Assembly (NCBI GenBank): GCA_913043905.1
Contig: CAJWNQ010000013.1
Span: 1 to 50,501 of the forward strand
DNA from: an uncultured Paracoccaceae bacterium
GTDB lineage: Bacteria; Pseudomonadota; Alphaproteobacteria; Rhodobacterales; Rhodobacteraceae
Length of the DNA: 50,501 bases
Direction: 5' to 3'
Part shown: positions 17,671 through 27,317 of the stretch, piece after piece
Layout of the letters: the number at the start of each line of letters is the position of its first letter
How positions within the stretch are numbered: the stretch's first letter is position 1
The notes under the pieces: generated by a model
What the model saw: only the letters and a program-made list of their open reading frames with translations
Databases searched by the model: none
Told to the model about the DNA's origin: nothing
Position numbers and translations under genes: made by a program

Positions 17671-19241
17671 TACCCTAGTGCCGCGCCATCTTTGCGAGGG
17701 TCGCTTGCACCAATCAATATACCATTTTTGTAATCAATCCAGACCGCCTGAGCTCCACCTATAGGGACTTTTGGAATTAACACGTTGTGGCCTAAATCAG
17801 TTAAACCTTGGCGGACAGCATCACTATAACCTCTTTCTACGTTCAACCCCCCACCATCAGCAAAGCTACGTGGAGCGTCTATACTTGCCTGTGGCTTTAG
17901 TCCAAAATCTATTATGTTTGATACAAATCGAGAATGACCAGTAGCCTGATAAGCCCCGCCCATTACACAGAAAGGCATCACAACTCTACCTTTTTCTCGA
18001 AGCATGCCAGGTATAATTGTATGCATTGGACGTTTGCCACCTGCAGCCTCATTTGGGTGATCTTTCTCTAATGTAAAACCAGCACCTCTATTTTGAAAGT
18101 TTATTCCAAATTTAGAAGATGCTAATCCAGACCCAAATGAATGGAAAATAGAATAAATCAGCGAAACTGACATTAAATTTTTATCAACGACAGTTAAACA
18201 AATAGTTTCTTTATGGACAGCTTCTGATATTTTAGCAGGGTTTTTCAAAACAGTGTTTTGGTCGATAAGCGATGCCAATTTTTTAGCAGTATCCATGGAT
18301 AACATATAATCCAAGCGTTCACTTTTATCTGCTATAAAGCGATTCCTAGCGTCATAGGCTAATTTAGTTGCTTCCGCTTCTATGTGCGTTCTCTCAGTAC
18401 CAAATGGATCCATCGAGGCAACATCAAACTGTGTCATTATGTTGTTCATACAAATTGCTGTTGCACCCTGACCATTCGGCGGGTGCTCTACCATTTCAAA
18501 ACTTCCATAATTACCAGAAATTGGGGCCCCATAATCACAAGAAACATTAGCAAAATCATCTAAAGTGTGAACCCCGCCCAGTGCATTAAGCGATGAAACC
18601 ATATCGTCAGCAACTTCACCTTCATAAAACCCATCACGGCCCTTTTGAGCTATTTTTTCAAGAACTTTAGCTTGCATTGGAGCAGAGAACATTTGTCCTG
18701 CAGTCGGAGACTTACCTTTTAAAAGATAGAAATCACGAGCTGAAGCTTTTAAATTATCTACTGCTAAGGACCAGTCAAATGCAGTCCTTGGTGCAATTGG
18801 AACTCCAGCTTTCATATAATGAATTGCTGGTGCTAAACTTGATTTTAATCCCAACTTTCCATAATCATTACTAAGTTTACAAAAAGCGTCAATTGCACCT
18901 GGAAGTGTAATCGATTCTACACCGCCAGTAGGTACTATAGAATGTCCTGCTGTGCGTAAGTCCGCAGCATTTAATGCAGCTGGTGCACGGCCTGATCCAT
19001 TTAAAGCAATTATTTCTTCAGACCCTGCAGGGCTTAGTAAAATAAAACAATCCCCACCAATACCAGTCATTTGTGGTTCCAATAATCCCTGTAATAAAGC
19101 AGCAGCAATTGCAGCATCTACAGCATTTCCACCCGCTTCAAGTATTTGAATTGCAACCTTTGATGATAGTGGGTTTGACGTAGCAACCATGCCATTTTTA
19201 CCGTAGACAGCTGAGCGGCCTGGCAAATGAAAATCACGCAT
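17667..19241 (-). CDS. Gamma-glutamyltransferase family enzyme, apparently cytoplasmic
   Basis: 524 residues, an Ntn-hydrolase of the GGT family made as a precursor that cuts itself. The large-subunit signature is EAGGNAVDAAIAAALLQGLL and GIGGDCFILL; the small subunit begins at Thr346 in KETICLTVVDKN. In classical GGTs this reads TTH-x-SVVD; here the second Thr and the His are replaced by Ile and Cys, while the nucleophile position is kept. Later PMHTIIPGMLREKG and FCVMGGAYQATGHSRF are typical. Unlike secreted GGT there is no signal peptide: the chain begins directly with RDFHLPGRSAVYG. The acyl acceptor and the true substrate, glutathione or another gamma-glutamyl compound, are uncertain. 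DUF2794 is divergent. Confidence 0.85.
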   Translation of the reverse strand: MRDFHLPGRSAVYGKNGMVATSNPLSSKVAIQILEAGGNAVDAAIAAALLQGLLEPQMTGIGGDCFILLSPAGSEEIIALNGSGRAPAALNAADLRTAGHSIVPTGGVESITLPGAIDAFCKLSNDYGKLGLKSSLAPAIHYMKAGVPIAPRTAFDWSLAVDNLKASARDFYLLKGKSPTAGQMFSAPMQAKVLEKIAQKGRDGFYEGEVADDMVSSLNALGGVHTLDDFANVSCDYGAPISGNYGSFEMVEHPPNGQGATAICMNNIMTQFDVASMDPFGTERTHIEAEATKLAYDARNRFIADKSERLDYMLSMDTAKKLASLIDQNTVLKNPAKISEAVHKETICLTVVDKNLMSVSLIYSIFHSFGSGLASSKFGINFQNRGAGFTLEKDHPNEAAGGKRPMHTIIPGMLREKGRVVMPFCVMGGAYQATGHSRFVSNIIDFGLKPQASIDAPRSFADGGGLNVERGYSDAVRQGLTDLGHNVLIPKVPIGGAQAVWIDYKNGILIGASDPRKDGAALGY

Positions 19242-19290
19242 TTAGTATCCTCCACTTGCGCTCTAATGTTTCTTGACGCAAAATATAATT

Positions 19291-19638
19291 ATGAACAAAC
19301 ATGTCCCTATTTCTAGTGGTGTCAACCACAACCCTACAGATGGTATTCATTTTCATAGGACTGAGCTCAGTCCCATTATTTCGCTTTATGGCCGAATGGT
19401 TGCCGCTGGCGAGTGGCGCGATTATGGAATTTCATCTTTAAGTGAAGTTGCTGTCTTTTCAATTTTTAGACGTGCAGCAGAACATCCTATTTACACTATA
19501 GAAAAGCGACCCAAGCTTAAAGATAAACAGGGTATGTATAGTATCATTGGTATGGGTGGCCATATTTTAAAAAGAGGCTCTAACTTAAAATTAGTACTCC
19601 AAGTTTTAGAGCGTAAACTAATCAAAGTAGTAAAATAA
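19291..19638 (+). CDS. DUF2794 family protein
   Basis: About 115 residues. It matches the alphaproteobacterial DUF2794 family through the central block ISLYGRMVAAGEWRDYGIS, followed by EVAVFSIFRRAAEHPIYTI and the C-terminal LVLQVLERKLIKVV. No function is known; the sequence looks like a small soluble alpha/beta domain with many basic residues. An in-frame TTG at 19273 would add six residues (MTQNII); neither start has a good Shine-Dalgarno, so I choose the ATG. It is divergent from the gamma-glutamyltransferase gene, with about 50 bases between the two start codons, and convergent with the NlpC/P60 gene. Confidence 0.82.
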   Translation: MNKHVPISSGVNHNPTDGIHFHRTELSPIISLYGRMVAAGEWRDYGISSLSEVAVFSIFRRAAEHPIYTIEKRPKLKDKQGMYSIIGMGGHILKRGSNLKLVLQVLERKLIKVVK

Positions 19639-19646
19639 TATTTACC

Positions 19647-20405
19647 TTAGTTCGCTCCAATAGCTATTCGCTTGATTGCTGTTATTAAACCCCCTCCATT
19701 CTTTAGGATTCGATCCCTAGCAGTTTTCAGTGGCTCAAAAGAAACTACCATGTGATGCGCGTTTGCATGCAAAATTGAGCTTTCACTAAGCATTAGCCCT
19801 ACATGCCCACTCCAAAAAATTAAATCGCCCCGCAATAGAGGTACGTTTGGCTGTATCAAGTGACCTAGCTCAGCTTCTTGCTCGATACTATCACCTGGAC
19901 AATTTAGCCCAGCACCTCGTAAAGCGGCGGAAATTAAACCTGAACAATCAATTCCATATTGAGAATTGCCTCCCCATAGATACGGAATTCCCAAATATCG
20001 CTCAGCAACTTTTACAAAATCATTTTCCTTGTTAGCTATGAGCTCAATCTGCATTTGAGAGATGTAGCCTCCTAAATCTAGTTCAAAAAAACTATCATTT
20101 TTATTAATAATTGTTATTTCAGATTGATAAGGCAAATGTGCAAGGGGTACTGCTTTCATGTTTGGGTCTGGATAGATATGTGCCCCCAAACTACAAACTC
20201 GATTCGTTGGCTCAACCCAATTAGACAAATTATCCTCAGCAACAATACCAGAATAATCATCAGCAATTCGCTTGCCATATGCCCAACCTTCAATAATTTT
20301 AGTTACCTTAAAGCCATCACCCAAAAGCATTTGGCGTTGCAGTTCACTTTTTGATTCATTCAAAATATTACATACAGGCTTACAGACACGAAAGATATTA
20401 TTCAT
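19647..20405 (-). CDS. NlpC/P60 cysteine peptidase with N-terminal SH3b repeats
   Basis: 252 residues. The first 120 or so form one or two bacterial SH3 units (IEGWAYGKRIADDYSGIVA; later YQSEITIINKNDSFFELDLG). The C-terminal NlpC/P60 domain has YLGIPYLWGGNSQYGIDCSG with the catalytic Cys154, the second-shell His of FWSGHVGLMLS, and HANAHH for the third catalytic position. There is no signal peptide. This is the architecture of YkfC-type gamma-D-glutamyl-L-diamino-acid endopeptidases, which act on murein peptides in the cytosol. Its ATG overlaps the M17 aminopeptidase stop region by eight bases, so the two are co-translated, which supports a peptide-recycling role. Confidence 0.88.
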   Translation of the reverse strand: MNNIFRVCKPVCNILNESKSELQRQMLLGDGFKVTKIIEGWAYGKRIADDYSGIVAEDNLSNWVEPTNRVCSLGAHIYPDPNMKAVPLAHLPYQSEITIINKNDSFFELDLGGYISQMQIELIANKENDFVKVAERYLGIPYLWGGNSQYGIDCSGLISAALRGAGLNCPGDSIEQEAELGHLIQPNVPLLRGDLIFWSGHVGLMLSESSILHANAHHMVVSFEPLKTARDRILKNGGGLITAIKRIAIGAN

Positions 20406-21777
20406 ACCGCGCCTCTATGACTGATAACATTGCACGTGCAGATTGGCATGCACCACCATGCGTGCGAGCAGGCTTTGCAACCGGGCACCAGCCATATAAA
20501 TCCAAGTGAACAAAACTTTTTGTTTGTTCTACAAACCTACGTAAAAATAGCGCAGCTGTTATTGCACCACCAAAACCACCTTTAGGCGCATTATCAAGAT
20601 CAGCCACATCTGGTTGAATTAATTCTTCATAAGGATCCCAAAAAGGCATCCTCCATAACGGGTCAGCGCAAAAAATAGAAGCCTTTTCAATTTCATTGGC
20701 TAGTGCATCATCATCAGTAAAAAAAGGTGGTACATCAGGACCTAAAGCGACACGCGCAGCACCCGTTAAGGTAGCATTACAAACTAAAAGATCCGGCTTA
20801 TCTTCATCAGCTAAAGCTAAAGCATCAGCCAAAACCAGACGGCCTTCTGCGTCAGTATGATTAATTTCAACGCTAAGGCCTTTACGGCTTAATAAAACAT
20901 CTTGAGGCCTATATGCATTTGCAGAAATAGAATTTTCAACAGCAGGTACAATCACACGTAACTGCACGTTAAGTTGAAGAGACATAATCATATGGGCTAG
21001 ACCCAGAACAGTTGCTGAGCCACCCATATCTTTTTTCATTAAGCCCATCGAAGCGGTTGGTTTAATGTTTAGACCTCCCGTATCAAAACAAACGCCTTTT
21101 CCAACCAAAGTAACCTTTGGGTCACTTTCTTGCCCCCAGCGCATATCTAGCAACCTAGGTGCCTGGTCAGATGCACGTCCAACAGCATGGATCATAGGAA
21201 AATTATTTTTTAATAAGTCGTCCCCCTTAATAACAGTAACTTTGGCTTTATGTTTTTTTGCAATCTTGCAGAAAGCGTCTTCTAATGCATCTGGCCCCAT
21301 ATCATTACTAGGCGTATTTATTAAATCACGTGTAAGAAAATCACCTTCAGCTTCAATTAAGATACGCTTTGTATCAATTGATTCAGATGCTTTAAGTATT
21401 GCTAATGAACCTGATTTTTTCTTGTATCGATCAAAAGTATAAGCGGCTAAAACCCATGCAAGATGTGCATGTTCTAAATCTAATCCTAAAAGTCCCGAGA
21501 CGATTTCATAAGTACCTTTTGGTAATTTAAGTGCAACAGATCCCATATGGTGTCGTCCACGCAATCTTACAGATTTTTTTCCCCAACCAACCAAAACTGA
21601 CGAAATTGTGCCGTCACTATTTGGTAAAATTAATATTTGCCCCAAATCCGCAACAAAGGCGTTTACCTTTACCCACGCGCCAATATCTAATTTTTCAACT
21701 AGAAAATCTAGTTTATCACTTTCCACTACATGTATTGGAATAGGTATTTCTGATTTTAATGCAAATTTGGGTATCAT
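20398..21777 (-). CDS. Leucyl aminopeptidase family (M17) metallopeptidase
   Basis: 459 residues. The C-terminal catalytic domain carries the two-metal site: VTLVGKGVCFDTGGLNIKP, GLMKKDMGGSATVLG, and the signature NHTDAEGRLVLADALALA, where His stands in place of the usual residue before Thr-Asp-Ala-Glu-Gly-Arg. The N-terminal macro-like domain is shorter than in PepA. M17 enzymes remove N-terminal residues, including Cys-Gly from glutathione breakdown. The start is backed by TAGGAG seven bases upstream. The overlap with the NlpC/P60 gene and nearness to a gamma-glutamyltransferase suggest breakdown of gamma-glutamyl or murein peptides. The 288 bases upstream, before the carbonic anhydrase, hold no convincing gene. 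Confidence 0.9.
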   Translation of the reverse strand: MIPKFALKSEIPIPIHVVESDKLDFLVEKLDIGAWVKVNAFVADLGQILILPNSDGTISSVLVGWGKKSVRLRGRHHMGSVALKLPKGTYEIVSGLLGLDLEHAHLAWVLAAYTFDRYKKKSGSLAILKASESIDTKRILIEAEGDFLTRDLINTPSNDMGPDALEDAFCKIAKKHKAKVTVIKGDDLLKNNFPMIHAVGRASDQAPRLLDMRWGQESDPKVTLVGKGVCFDTGGLNIKPTASMGLMKKDMGGSATVLGLAHMIMSLQLNVQLRVIVPAVENSISANAYRPQDVLLSRKGLSVEINHTDAEGRLVLADALALADEDKPDLLVCNATLTGAARVALGPDVPPFFTDDDALANEIEKASIFCADPLWRMPFWDPYEELIQPDVADLDNAPKGGFGGAITAALFLRRFVEQTKSFVHLDLYGWCPVAKPARTHGGACQSARAMLSVIEARYE

Positions 21778-22065
21778 TAATAAACTCCTACTTTCAAAGA
21801 AACCTAACTTATTTTAGCATCTAAGCAATGCTAACTATTTTGATATTTTAATACACGATGATAGCCACATAATCATTTCTCATAAAAAAATAGTTTACTG
21901 AAATACTTTTAGTACTTTAATAAAGCTAAGGAAGCAGCGTTAATACATAAATAATTTAGAATGAATATTGCAAGATAAAAAGAATGGTATTGGCAATTGA
22001 ACTTCTCAAGATAGAAAAGTAGAATTCAATTTAGCAAAAATACTATAGCCGTGAAAGATTTTAAT

Positions 22066-22722
22066 ATGAATAGCCCTACCACGCCACTCCCAAGTAGCCT
22101 TGTAAGTCGTTATCATGGCTGGAAAGCTACTAGTTTTAAGGAAAATAAAGCATGGTATGCACGGTTAGCAGAAGGTGGCCAAAATCCACGGACGATGATT
22201 ATTTCATGTTGTGACAGTCGTGTGCACGCAACTTCAATTTTTGGTGCCGATACTGGAGATTTTTTTATTCATCGTAATATTGCTAATTTAGTACCACCCT
22301 ATGCTCCAAATGAAGATTACCATGGAACTTCAGCAGCAGTAGAATATGCTGTAACCGCTTTAGGTGTTACTAACTTAATAGTAATGGGACATACACTATG
22401 TGGAGGCATTCAAGGGTGTCATGATATGTGTTCAGGTAAAGCCCCTGAGTTAGAAAAAACTACAAGTTTTGTTGGCCGCTGGATGGATATTTTACGCCCA
22501 ACCTATGAAAAAGTTGCAAGTGGGGGTGGTACCGACACTGAGCAAATTAAACGTTTAGAGCATGAAGGCATTCTGACATCTATTAACAATTTAATGTCGT
22601 TTCCGTTTGTGTCTAAACTTGTTGATGCAGAAGAACTAGCTTTACATGCTGTTATCTTAGATATCAGTGATGGAACGCTTGAGCAATTTGATCCTTTAAT
22701 TGGAAGCTTTTGCCCAATCTAA
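22066..22722 (+). CDS. Beta-class carbonic anhydrase
   Basis: 218 residues from ATG 22066. Zinc ligands and active site: SCCDSRVH (Cys, Asp-Arg dyad) and MGHTLCGGI (His and Cys), with FFIHRNIANLVPP and AAVEYAVTALGVTNLIVMG between them, and ISDGTLEQFD near the end. It interconverts CO2 and bicarbonate in the cytoplasm to feed carboxylases and pH balance. The frame also has a GTG at 22051, five codons upstream; GAAAG before ATG 22066 favours the latter weakly. The gene is monocistronic and is followed by a hairpin shared with the convergent asd gene. Confidence 0.94.
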   Translation: MNSPTTPLPSSLVSRYHGWKATSFKENKAWYARLAEGGQNPRTMIISCCDSRVHATSIFGADTGDFFIHRNIANLVPPYAPNEDYHGTSAAVEYAVTALGVTNLIVMGHTLCGGIQGCHDMCSGKAPELEKTTSFVGRWMDILRPTYEKVASGGGTDTEQIKRLEHEGILTSINNLMSFPFVSKLVDAEELALHAVILDISDGTLEQFDPLIGSFCPI

Positions 22723-22756
22723 TTTTAATTCACTATATTTATAAAAAATTCCAAAT

Positions 22757-22792
22757 AAAAAAGGATACCTGAAAAATCAGATATCCTTTTTT
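22757..22792. terminator. Bidirectional terminator between carbonic anhydrase and asd
   Basis: A long hairpin with arms of about 15 bases (AAAAAGGATACCTGA and TCAGATATCCTTTTT) has one mismatch and a five-base loop. A-tract on one side and T-tract on the other give U-runs in both directions, so it can end both convergent transcripts. Confidence 0.85.
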
Positions 22793-22805
22793 AAATTATA
22801 GTTAT

Positions 22806-23828
22806 CTATCCTTTTTTTAGAACTCTTCGTCCTAAAAGTTCAGCAATTTGAACAGCGTTAAGCGCTGCACCTTTGCGAAGATTATCTGAAACACACCAAA
22901 GATTTATACCATTATCAATCGTACTATCTTGGCGAATTCGGCTAATATAAGTAGCATATTCTCCAACGCATTCAATCGGTGTCATGTAGCCCCCATCTTC
23001 ACGCTTATCGATGACTAAAATGCCTGGAGATTCACGTAAAATTTCACGGACCTCATCTTCATCAATGAATTCTTCAAATTCAATGTTTATCGCTTCTGAG
23101 TGACCAACAAATACTGGAACACGTACACAAGTTGCAGTTACTTTAATTGAAGGATCAATAATTTTTTTTGTTTCAGCAACCATCTTCCATTCTTCTTTGG
23201 TAGATCCGTCATCCATAAACACATCAATGTGAGGAATCACGTTAAATGCAATATCTTTAGGATAAACTTTTGCCTCAACCTCTCGTCCAGGGACGTATTT
23301 ACCTTTTGTTTGATTCCATAGCTCATCTATTGCCTCTTTACCTGTACCCGAGACGGATTGGTATGTGGATACAACAACACGTTTAATTTTAGCGCGATCA
23401 TGTAAAGGCTTTAGTGCAACAACCATCTGAGCTGTTGAGCAATTTGGATTGGCTATTATATTTTTATTTGAATAACTCATTATTGCATCTGGATTACACT
23501 CTGGCACAATTAAAGGCACTCTAGGATCATAGCGATAAAGAGAACTATTATCTATTACAATACAACCGGCCGCTGCTGCTATTGGGGCATATTTTCTTGT
23601 TGCGTCTGAGCCAACTGCAAACAATGCGATATCCCAACCCGTGAAGTCAAAGGTGTCCAAATCCTTAGTTTTCATAGTTTTGTCGCCAAGCATACATTCT
23701 GTTCCTAATGACCTGCGACTTGCAAGCACTTCGATCGCATCGATCGGAAACTGACGTTCATCAAGAATATTTAGAATTTCACGGCCTACATTTCCTGTAG
23801 CGCCGACGACAACAACACGGTAACCCAT
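22806..23828 (-). CDS. asd: Aspartate-semialdehyde dehydrogenase
   Basis: 340 residues from the ATG at 23828, chosen because AGGAG lies eight bases before it and family proteins start MGYRVVVVGATGNVG; the frame continues further upstream but without support. The NADP-binding loop is GATGNVGRE, the catalytic nucleophile is C130 in NPNCSTAQMVVALKPLH, followed by QSVSGTGKEAIDEL and the substrate Arg/His in TCVRVPVFVGHSEAIN. It reduces aspartyl phosphate to aspartate semialdehyde, the branch point to lysine/DAP, threonine and methionine. It lies downstream of leuB on the same strand, 124 bases away, across a probable weak terminator. Confidence 0.95.
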   Translation of the reverse strand: MGYRVVVVGATGNVGREILNILDERQFPIDAIEVLASRRSLGTECMLGDKTMKTKDLDTFDFTGWDIALFAVGSDATRKYAPIAAAAGCIVIDNSSLYRYDPRVPLIVPECNPDAIMSYSNKNIIANPNCSTAQMVVALKPLHDRAKIKRVVVSTYQSVSGTGKEAIDELWNQTKGKYVPGREVEAKVYPKDIAFNVIPHIDVFMDDGSTKEEWKMVAETKKIIDPSIKVTATCVRVPVFVGHSEAINIEFEEFIDEDEVREILRESPGILVIDKREDGGYMTPIECVGEYATYISRIRQDSTIDNGINLWCVSDNLRKGAALNAVQIAELLGRRVLKKG

Positions 23829-23898
23829 TTTAGGTCTCCTAAAAGTTAAATTTTGGACACGTCCCAATTCAGACAAAACGCCTATACCGCGCTGTAGC

Positions 23899-23932
23899 AA
23901 AAAAGGGAAGAGGGCGCACTAATTGCACACCC
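23899..23932 (-). terminator. Probable terminator downstream of leuB
   Basis: On the minus strand an 8-bp stem with several G-U pairs (GGGTGTGC with GTGCGCCC, loop AATTA) is followed after seven bases by six T residues. The distance from stem to T-run is longer than ideal. Confidence 0.4.
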
Positions 23933-23952
23933 CAGATACTGATTTTATTAGT

Positions 23953-25059
23953 TTAAAGAGACGCATTTAGTTCTGAAATAATTGCATCCCCCATTTCAGT
24001 ACAACTTGCTGCTTTACCACCATCAGATTGCATCAAATCACCCGTGCGAATGCCTTTACCCAAAATACTTTCAACAGCAGCTTCCAAACGATCTGCTTCT
24101 GCTCCCTGATCAAAGGAATACCGTAAAGCCATTGCAAAGCTTAGGACACACGCACTTGGATTAGCCTTATTTTGGCCCGCAATATCAGGTGCAGAGCCAT
24201 GTACGGGCTCATATAATGCTTTAGGTCGTCCATTTGCCATAGGAACCCCAAGAGAGGCTGATGGAAGCATACCTAATGATCCTGTAAGCATTGCAGCTGT
24301 ATCTGATAATAGATCTCCAAATAAATTATCTGTTAAAATAACGTCAAATTGTTTTGGAGCCCTAACCAACTGCATAGCACCAGCATCAGCATACATGTGC
24401 GATAGTTCTACATCTGAATAATCAGCTGCGTGAACTTCTGTCACAACATCTCTCCATAAAATACCACTTTCCATAACATTTGCTTTTTCCATCGAACAAA
24501 CTTTATTATTTCTGCGGCGTGCCATTTCAAATGCACTTCGCGCAACACGATCAATTTCATCTTCAGTGTAACGCTGCGTATTAATACCAACACGTTTATT
24601 ATCTTCTATAAAGATCCCACGTGGTTCACCAAAATAAGATCCTGAGGTTAATTCACGAACTATCATAATGTCCAAGCCGGAAACTAACTCTTTTTTCAAT
24701 GAAGAAAAATCAGCTAAAGCATCAAAACATTGGGCTGGACGTAAATTTGAAAATAGATCCATTTCCTTCCGCAGTCGCAAAAGGCCCCGCTCTGGCTTAA
24801 CAGAAAAGTCTAAATTATCATATTTTGGACCACCTACAGCACCCAATAATACGGCATCCACACTTTGTGCTTTGGCCATTGTATCATCATGTAACGGTGT
24901 ACCGTGAACATCATATGCAGCACCACCAACTAAGTCTTCTGAAACGTCAAATTTCAGATTACGCTTTTGACCAAGCCAGTCAATTACTTTACGTACCTCA
25001 GCCATAACTTCTTGACCAATGCCGTCACCAGGGAGAATTAATAATGATGGATTATTCAT
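23953..25059 (-). CDS. leuB: 3-isopropylmalate dehydrogenase
   Basis: 368 residues, normal length. It begins [14 protein letters not shown]; the substrate loop is [20 protein letters not shown], the Tyr/Lys active-site region [11 protein letters not shown] and [12 protein letters not shown], and the NAD/metal motif [22 protein letters not shown] with [19 protein letters not shown]. It catalyses the oxidative decarboxylation step of leucine synthesis. AGGA stands eight bases before the ATG. A promoter-like element lies 75-105 bases upstream and a terminator separates it from leuD, so leuB is transcribed apart from leuCD. Confidence 0.96.
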   Translation of the reverse strand: MNNPSLLILPGDGIGQEVMAEVRKVIDWLGQKRNLKFDVSEDLVGGAAYDVHGTPLHDDTMAKAQSVDAVLLGAVGGPKYDNLDFSVKPERGLLRLRKEMDLFSNLRPAQCFDALADFSSLKKELVSGLDIMIVRELTSGSYFGEPRGIFIEDNKRVGINTQRYTEDEIDRVARSAFEMARRRNNKVCSMEKANVMESGILWRDVVTEVHAADYSDVELSHMYADAGAMQLVRAPKQFDVILTDNLFGDLLSDTAAMLTGSLGMLPSASLGVPMANGRPKALYEPVHGSAPDIAGQNKANPSACVLSFAMALRYSFDQGAEADRLEAAVESILGKGIRTGDLMQSDGGKAASCTEMGDAIISELNASL

Positions 25060-25132
25060 AATTTTTTCCTAAAACTTTTCTGATAATTGCTAATACCTCA
25101 CTGACTAAGGGTCAAGCCATTGGAAGTTTCAC

Positions 25133-25162
25133 ATAATAAATACTTTACTTTTAATACGTCAA
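25133..25162 (-). promoter_or_regulatory. Candidate promoter for leuB
   Basis: Reading the minus strand, TTGACG (25162-25157) and TATTAT (25138-25133) are separated by 18 bases; each hexamer matches five of six consensus positions. It lies between the leuCD terminator and the leuB start. Confidence 0.55.
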
Positions 25163-25184
25163 TTAATGCCTATCAATACTGAGC

Positions 25185-25213
25185 AACAAAAGGCCCTCCA
25201 GAGAGCCTTTGTT
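25185..25213 (-). terminator. Intrinsic terminator after leuCD
   Basis: On the minus strand AACAAAGGCTCTC pairs, with a one-base bulge, with GAGGGCCTTTTGTT, and the descending arm ends in a T-rich run. It follows the leuD stop by about 20 bases and explains why leuB needs its own promoter. Confidence 0.75.
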
Positions 25214-25231
25214 ATCTAAACATTTATATAA

Positions 25232-25837
25232 CTACAGCCAAGGTTTAGTTTTTATTTGTGCTTTTTCATACGCATCAACTGCATCAATCTTTTGAAATGT
25301 AAGCCCAATGTCATCTAAACCATTCATTAAGCAATGCTTTTTAAATGCATCAACTTCAAATCTATATTCAGTTCCATCTGTTGCAGAAACTGTTTGGCTT
25401 TCTAAATCAACTGAAATACGTGCATTTTCACCTTTGGAAGCATCTTCCATTAATACGTCTATTGCTTCCTTAGAAAGCATGATTGGTAAAATACCATTTT
25501 TAAAACAATTACTATAAAAAATATCAGCATAGCTTTCTGAAATCACAACTGAAATTCCAAAATCTTTTAACGCCCACGGCGCATGTTCACGTGAGGAACC
25601 ACATCCAAAATTTTCACCAGCAACAATTATTTCAGCATTGCGATATGCAGGTTTATTTAAAACAAAATCTGAAATTTCTGAACCATCGAGATTGTAACGC
25701 ATTTCATCGAACAGATTTACGCCTAAACCTGAGCGTTTAATAGTTTTTAGAAATTGTTTTGGAATAATCATATCAGTATCGATATTGACTAATGGCATAG
25801 GCGCCGCAACTCCAGAAACATTAGTAAACTTTTCCAT
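25232..25837 (-). CDS. leuD: 3-isopropylmalate dehydratase small subunit
   Basis: 201 residues. Typical features: the start [37 protein letters not shown], and the substrate-binding [20 protein letters not shown]. With LeuC it isomerises 2-isopropylmalate to 3-isopropylmalate in leucine synthesis. Its start ATG overlaps the stop of leuC by one base, giving tight coupling of the two subunits. Confidence 0.96.
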   Translation of the reverse strand: MEKFTNVSGVAAPMPLVNIDTDMIIPKQFLKTIKRSGLGVNLFDEMRYNLDGSEISDFVLNKPAYRNAEIIVAGENFGCGSSREHAPWALKDFGISVVISESYADIFYSNCFKNGILPIMLSKEAIDVLMEDASKGENARISVDLESQTVSATDGTEYRFEVDAFKKHCLMNGLDDIGLTFQKIDAVDAYEKAQIKTKPWL

Positions 25838-27252
25838 TATGCTCCTCCATTAAATGTTCGAATGTCCGTTAACTTTCCAGTAATAGAAGCTGCTGCTGCC
25901 ATTGCTGGGGATAATAGATGCGTACGGCCACCTCGGCCCTGACGGCCCTCAAAGTTACGGTTTGAGGTTGCAGCACAACGTTCTTCTGGAGCTAATTGAT
26001 CTGGATTCATTGCTAAACACATAGAGCAGCCTGCCATACGCCACTCAAAACCTGCATCCATAAAAATTTGAGCCAAACCTTCTTCTTCAGCTTGAGCACG
26101 GACCAGACCTGAACCAGGAACAACCATTGCCCTCATTCCATTTTTAATTTTTTGCCCTTTCAGAACTTCAGCTGCTGCACGTAAATCTTCAATGCGGCCA
26201 TTTGTACAAGATCCAATAAAGACAGTGTCAATTTCAACATCTGATAGTTTTTGGCCAGGTGTTAGACCCATGTAGGCCAGAGCACGCTTTACTGCATCAA
26301 TCTTACCGCCTTTAAAGTCTTCTGGAGCTGGAACAACCGCGTCAATTGGCAAAACATCTTCAGGTGATGTACCCCAGGTTACCGATGGTGCAATATCTTC
26401 AGCTTTAATAGTAATTATCTGATCAAAATTAGCATTTTCATCGGTATATAGGCCTTTCCAGCTTTCAAGAGCCAGATCCCAGTCTGAACCTTTTGGGGCG
26501 TTTGGTCGACCATTACAATAATCAAATGTTTTTTGGTCGGGTGCAATTAGGCCAGCGCGTGCACCACCTTCAATTGCCATATTGCAGACGGTCATACGAC
26601 CCTCCATAGATAAAGCCTTTATTGCTTGACCACAGTATTCAATTACATACCCAGTTCCACCAGCAGTGCCCGTTTTGCCAATTACATTCATCGTAATATC
26701 CTTAGCTGTAACGCCTGGAAGCAAGGACCCTGTAATTTCAACTTTCATATTTTTTGATTTTTTCTGAATCAAAGTTTGTGTAGCCAAAACATGTTCAACT
26801 TCGGAAGTGCCAATCCCATGCGCCAATGAACCAAATGCACCATGCGTAGCAGTATGACTATCTCCACAAACAACAGTCATTCCAGGCAGTGTCCAGCCCT
26901 GCTCAGGACCAACAATATGTACGATGCCCTGGCGCACGTCAGATACTGGATAATAGTGAATACCGAATTCCTTAGCATTCACATCAAGAGCATCCACTTG
27001 AATACGACTTTCTTCGTTATCAATGCCCTCCACGCGATCCGTTGTTGTTGGGACGTTGTGATCGGGCACAGCTATTGTTTTATCTGGCGCCCTGACGGTG
27101 CGGCCTGCCATACGTAAACCCTCAAAAGCTTGAGGAGACGTTACTTCGTGAACTAAATGCCGGTCGATATATAAAAGGCATGTTCCGTCTTCAGCTTCAT
27201 GGGCTACGTGTGCGTCCCAAATTTTATCATAAAGTGTTTTAGGTGCGGACAT
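25837..27252 (-). CDS. leuC: 3-isopropylmalate dehydratase large subunit
   Basis: 471 residues, normal length, aconitase family. The N-terminus is [12 protein letters not shown] with [20 protein letters not shown]. The [4Fe-4S] ligands are the Cys in [10 protein letters not shown] and the pair in [29 protein letters not shown] and [19 protein letters not shown] are further conserved blocks. A strong ribosome site (GGAGGAG) precedes the ATG. The 284-base upstream gap holds an inverted repeat at 27295-27317 but no Leu-rich leader peptide, so attenuation by a leader is not evident. Confidence 0.96.
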   Translation of the reverse strand: MSAPKTLYDKIWDAHVAHEAEDGTCLLYIDRHLVHEVTSPQAFEGLRMAGRTVRAPDKTIAVPDHNVPTTTDRVEGIDNEESRIQVDALDVNAKEFGIHYYPVSDVRQGIVHIVGPEQGWTLPGMTVVCGDSHTATHGAFGSLAHGIGTSEVEHVLATQTLIQKKSKNMKVEITGSLLPGVTAKDITMNVIGKTGTAGGTGYVIEYCGQAIKALSMEGRMTVCNMAIEGGARAGLIAPDQKTFDYCNGRPNAPKGSDWDLALESWKGLYTDENANFDQIITIKAEDIAPSVTWGTSPEDVLPIDAVVPAPEDFKGGKIDAVKRALAYMGLTPGQKLSDVEIDTVFIGSCTNGRIEDLRAAAEVLKGQKIKNGMRAMVVPGSGLVRAQAEEEGLAQIFMDAGFEWRMAGCSMCLAMNPDQLAPEERCAATSNRNFEGRQGRGGRTHLLSPAMAAAASITGKLTDIRTFNGGA

Positions 27253-27294
27253 AAAATGTCTCCTCCGCTAGAATTTTGCTTATAGGTAAGTAAT

Positions 27295-27317
27295 TGATGT
27301 CACGCGCCTAGACATCA
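27295..27317. repeat. Inverted repeat upstream of leuC
   Basis: The 7-bp arms TGATGTC and GACATCA are separated by nine bases, 43 bases before the leuC start. The dyad is a candidate operator for a leucine-responsive or LysR-type regulator. No factor can be named. Confidence 0.4.
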
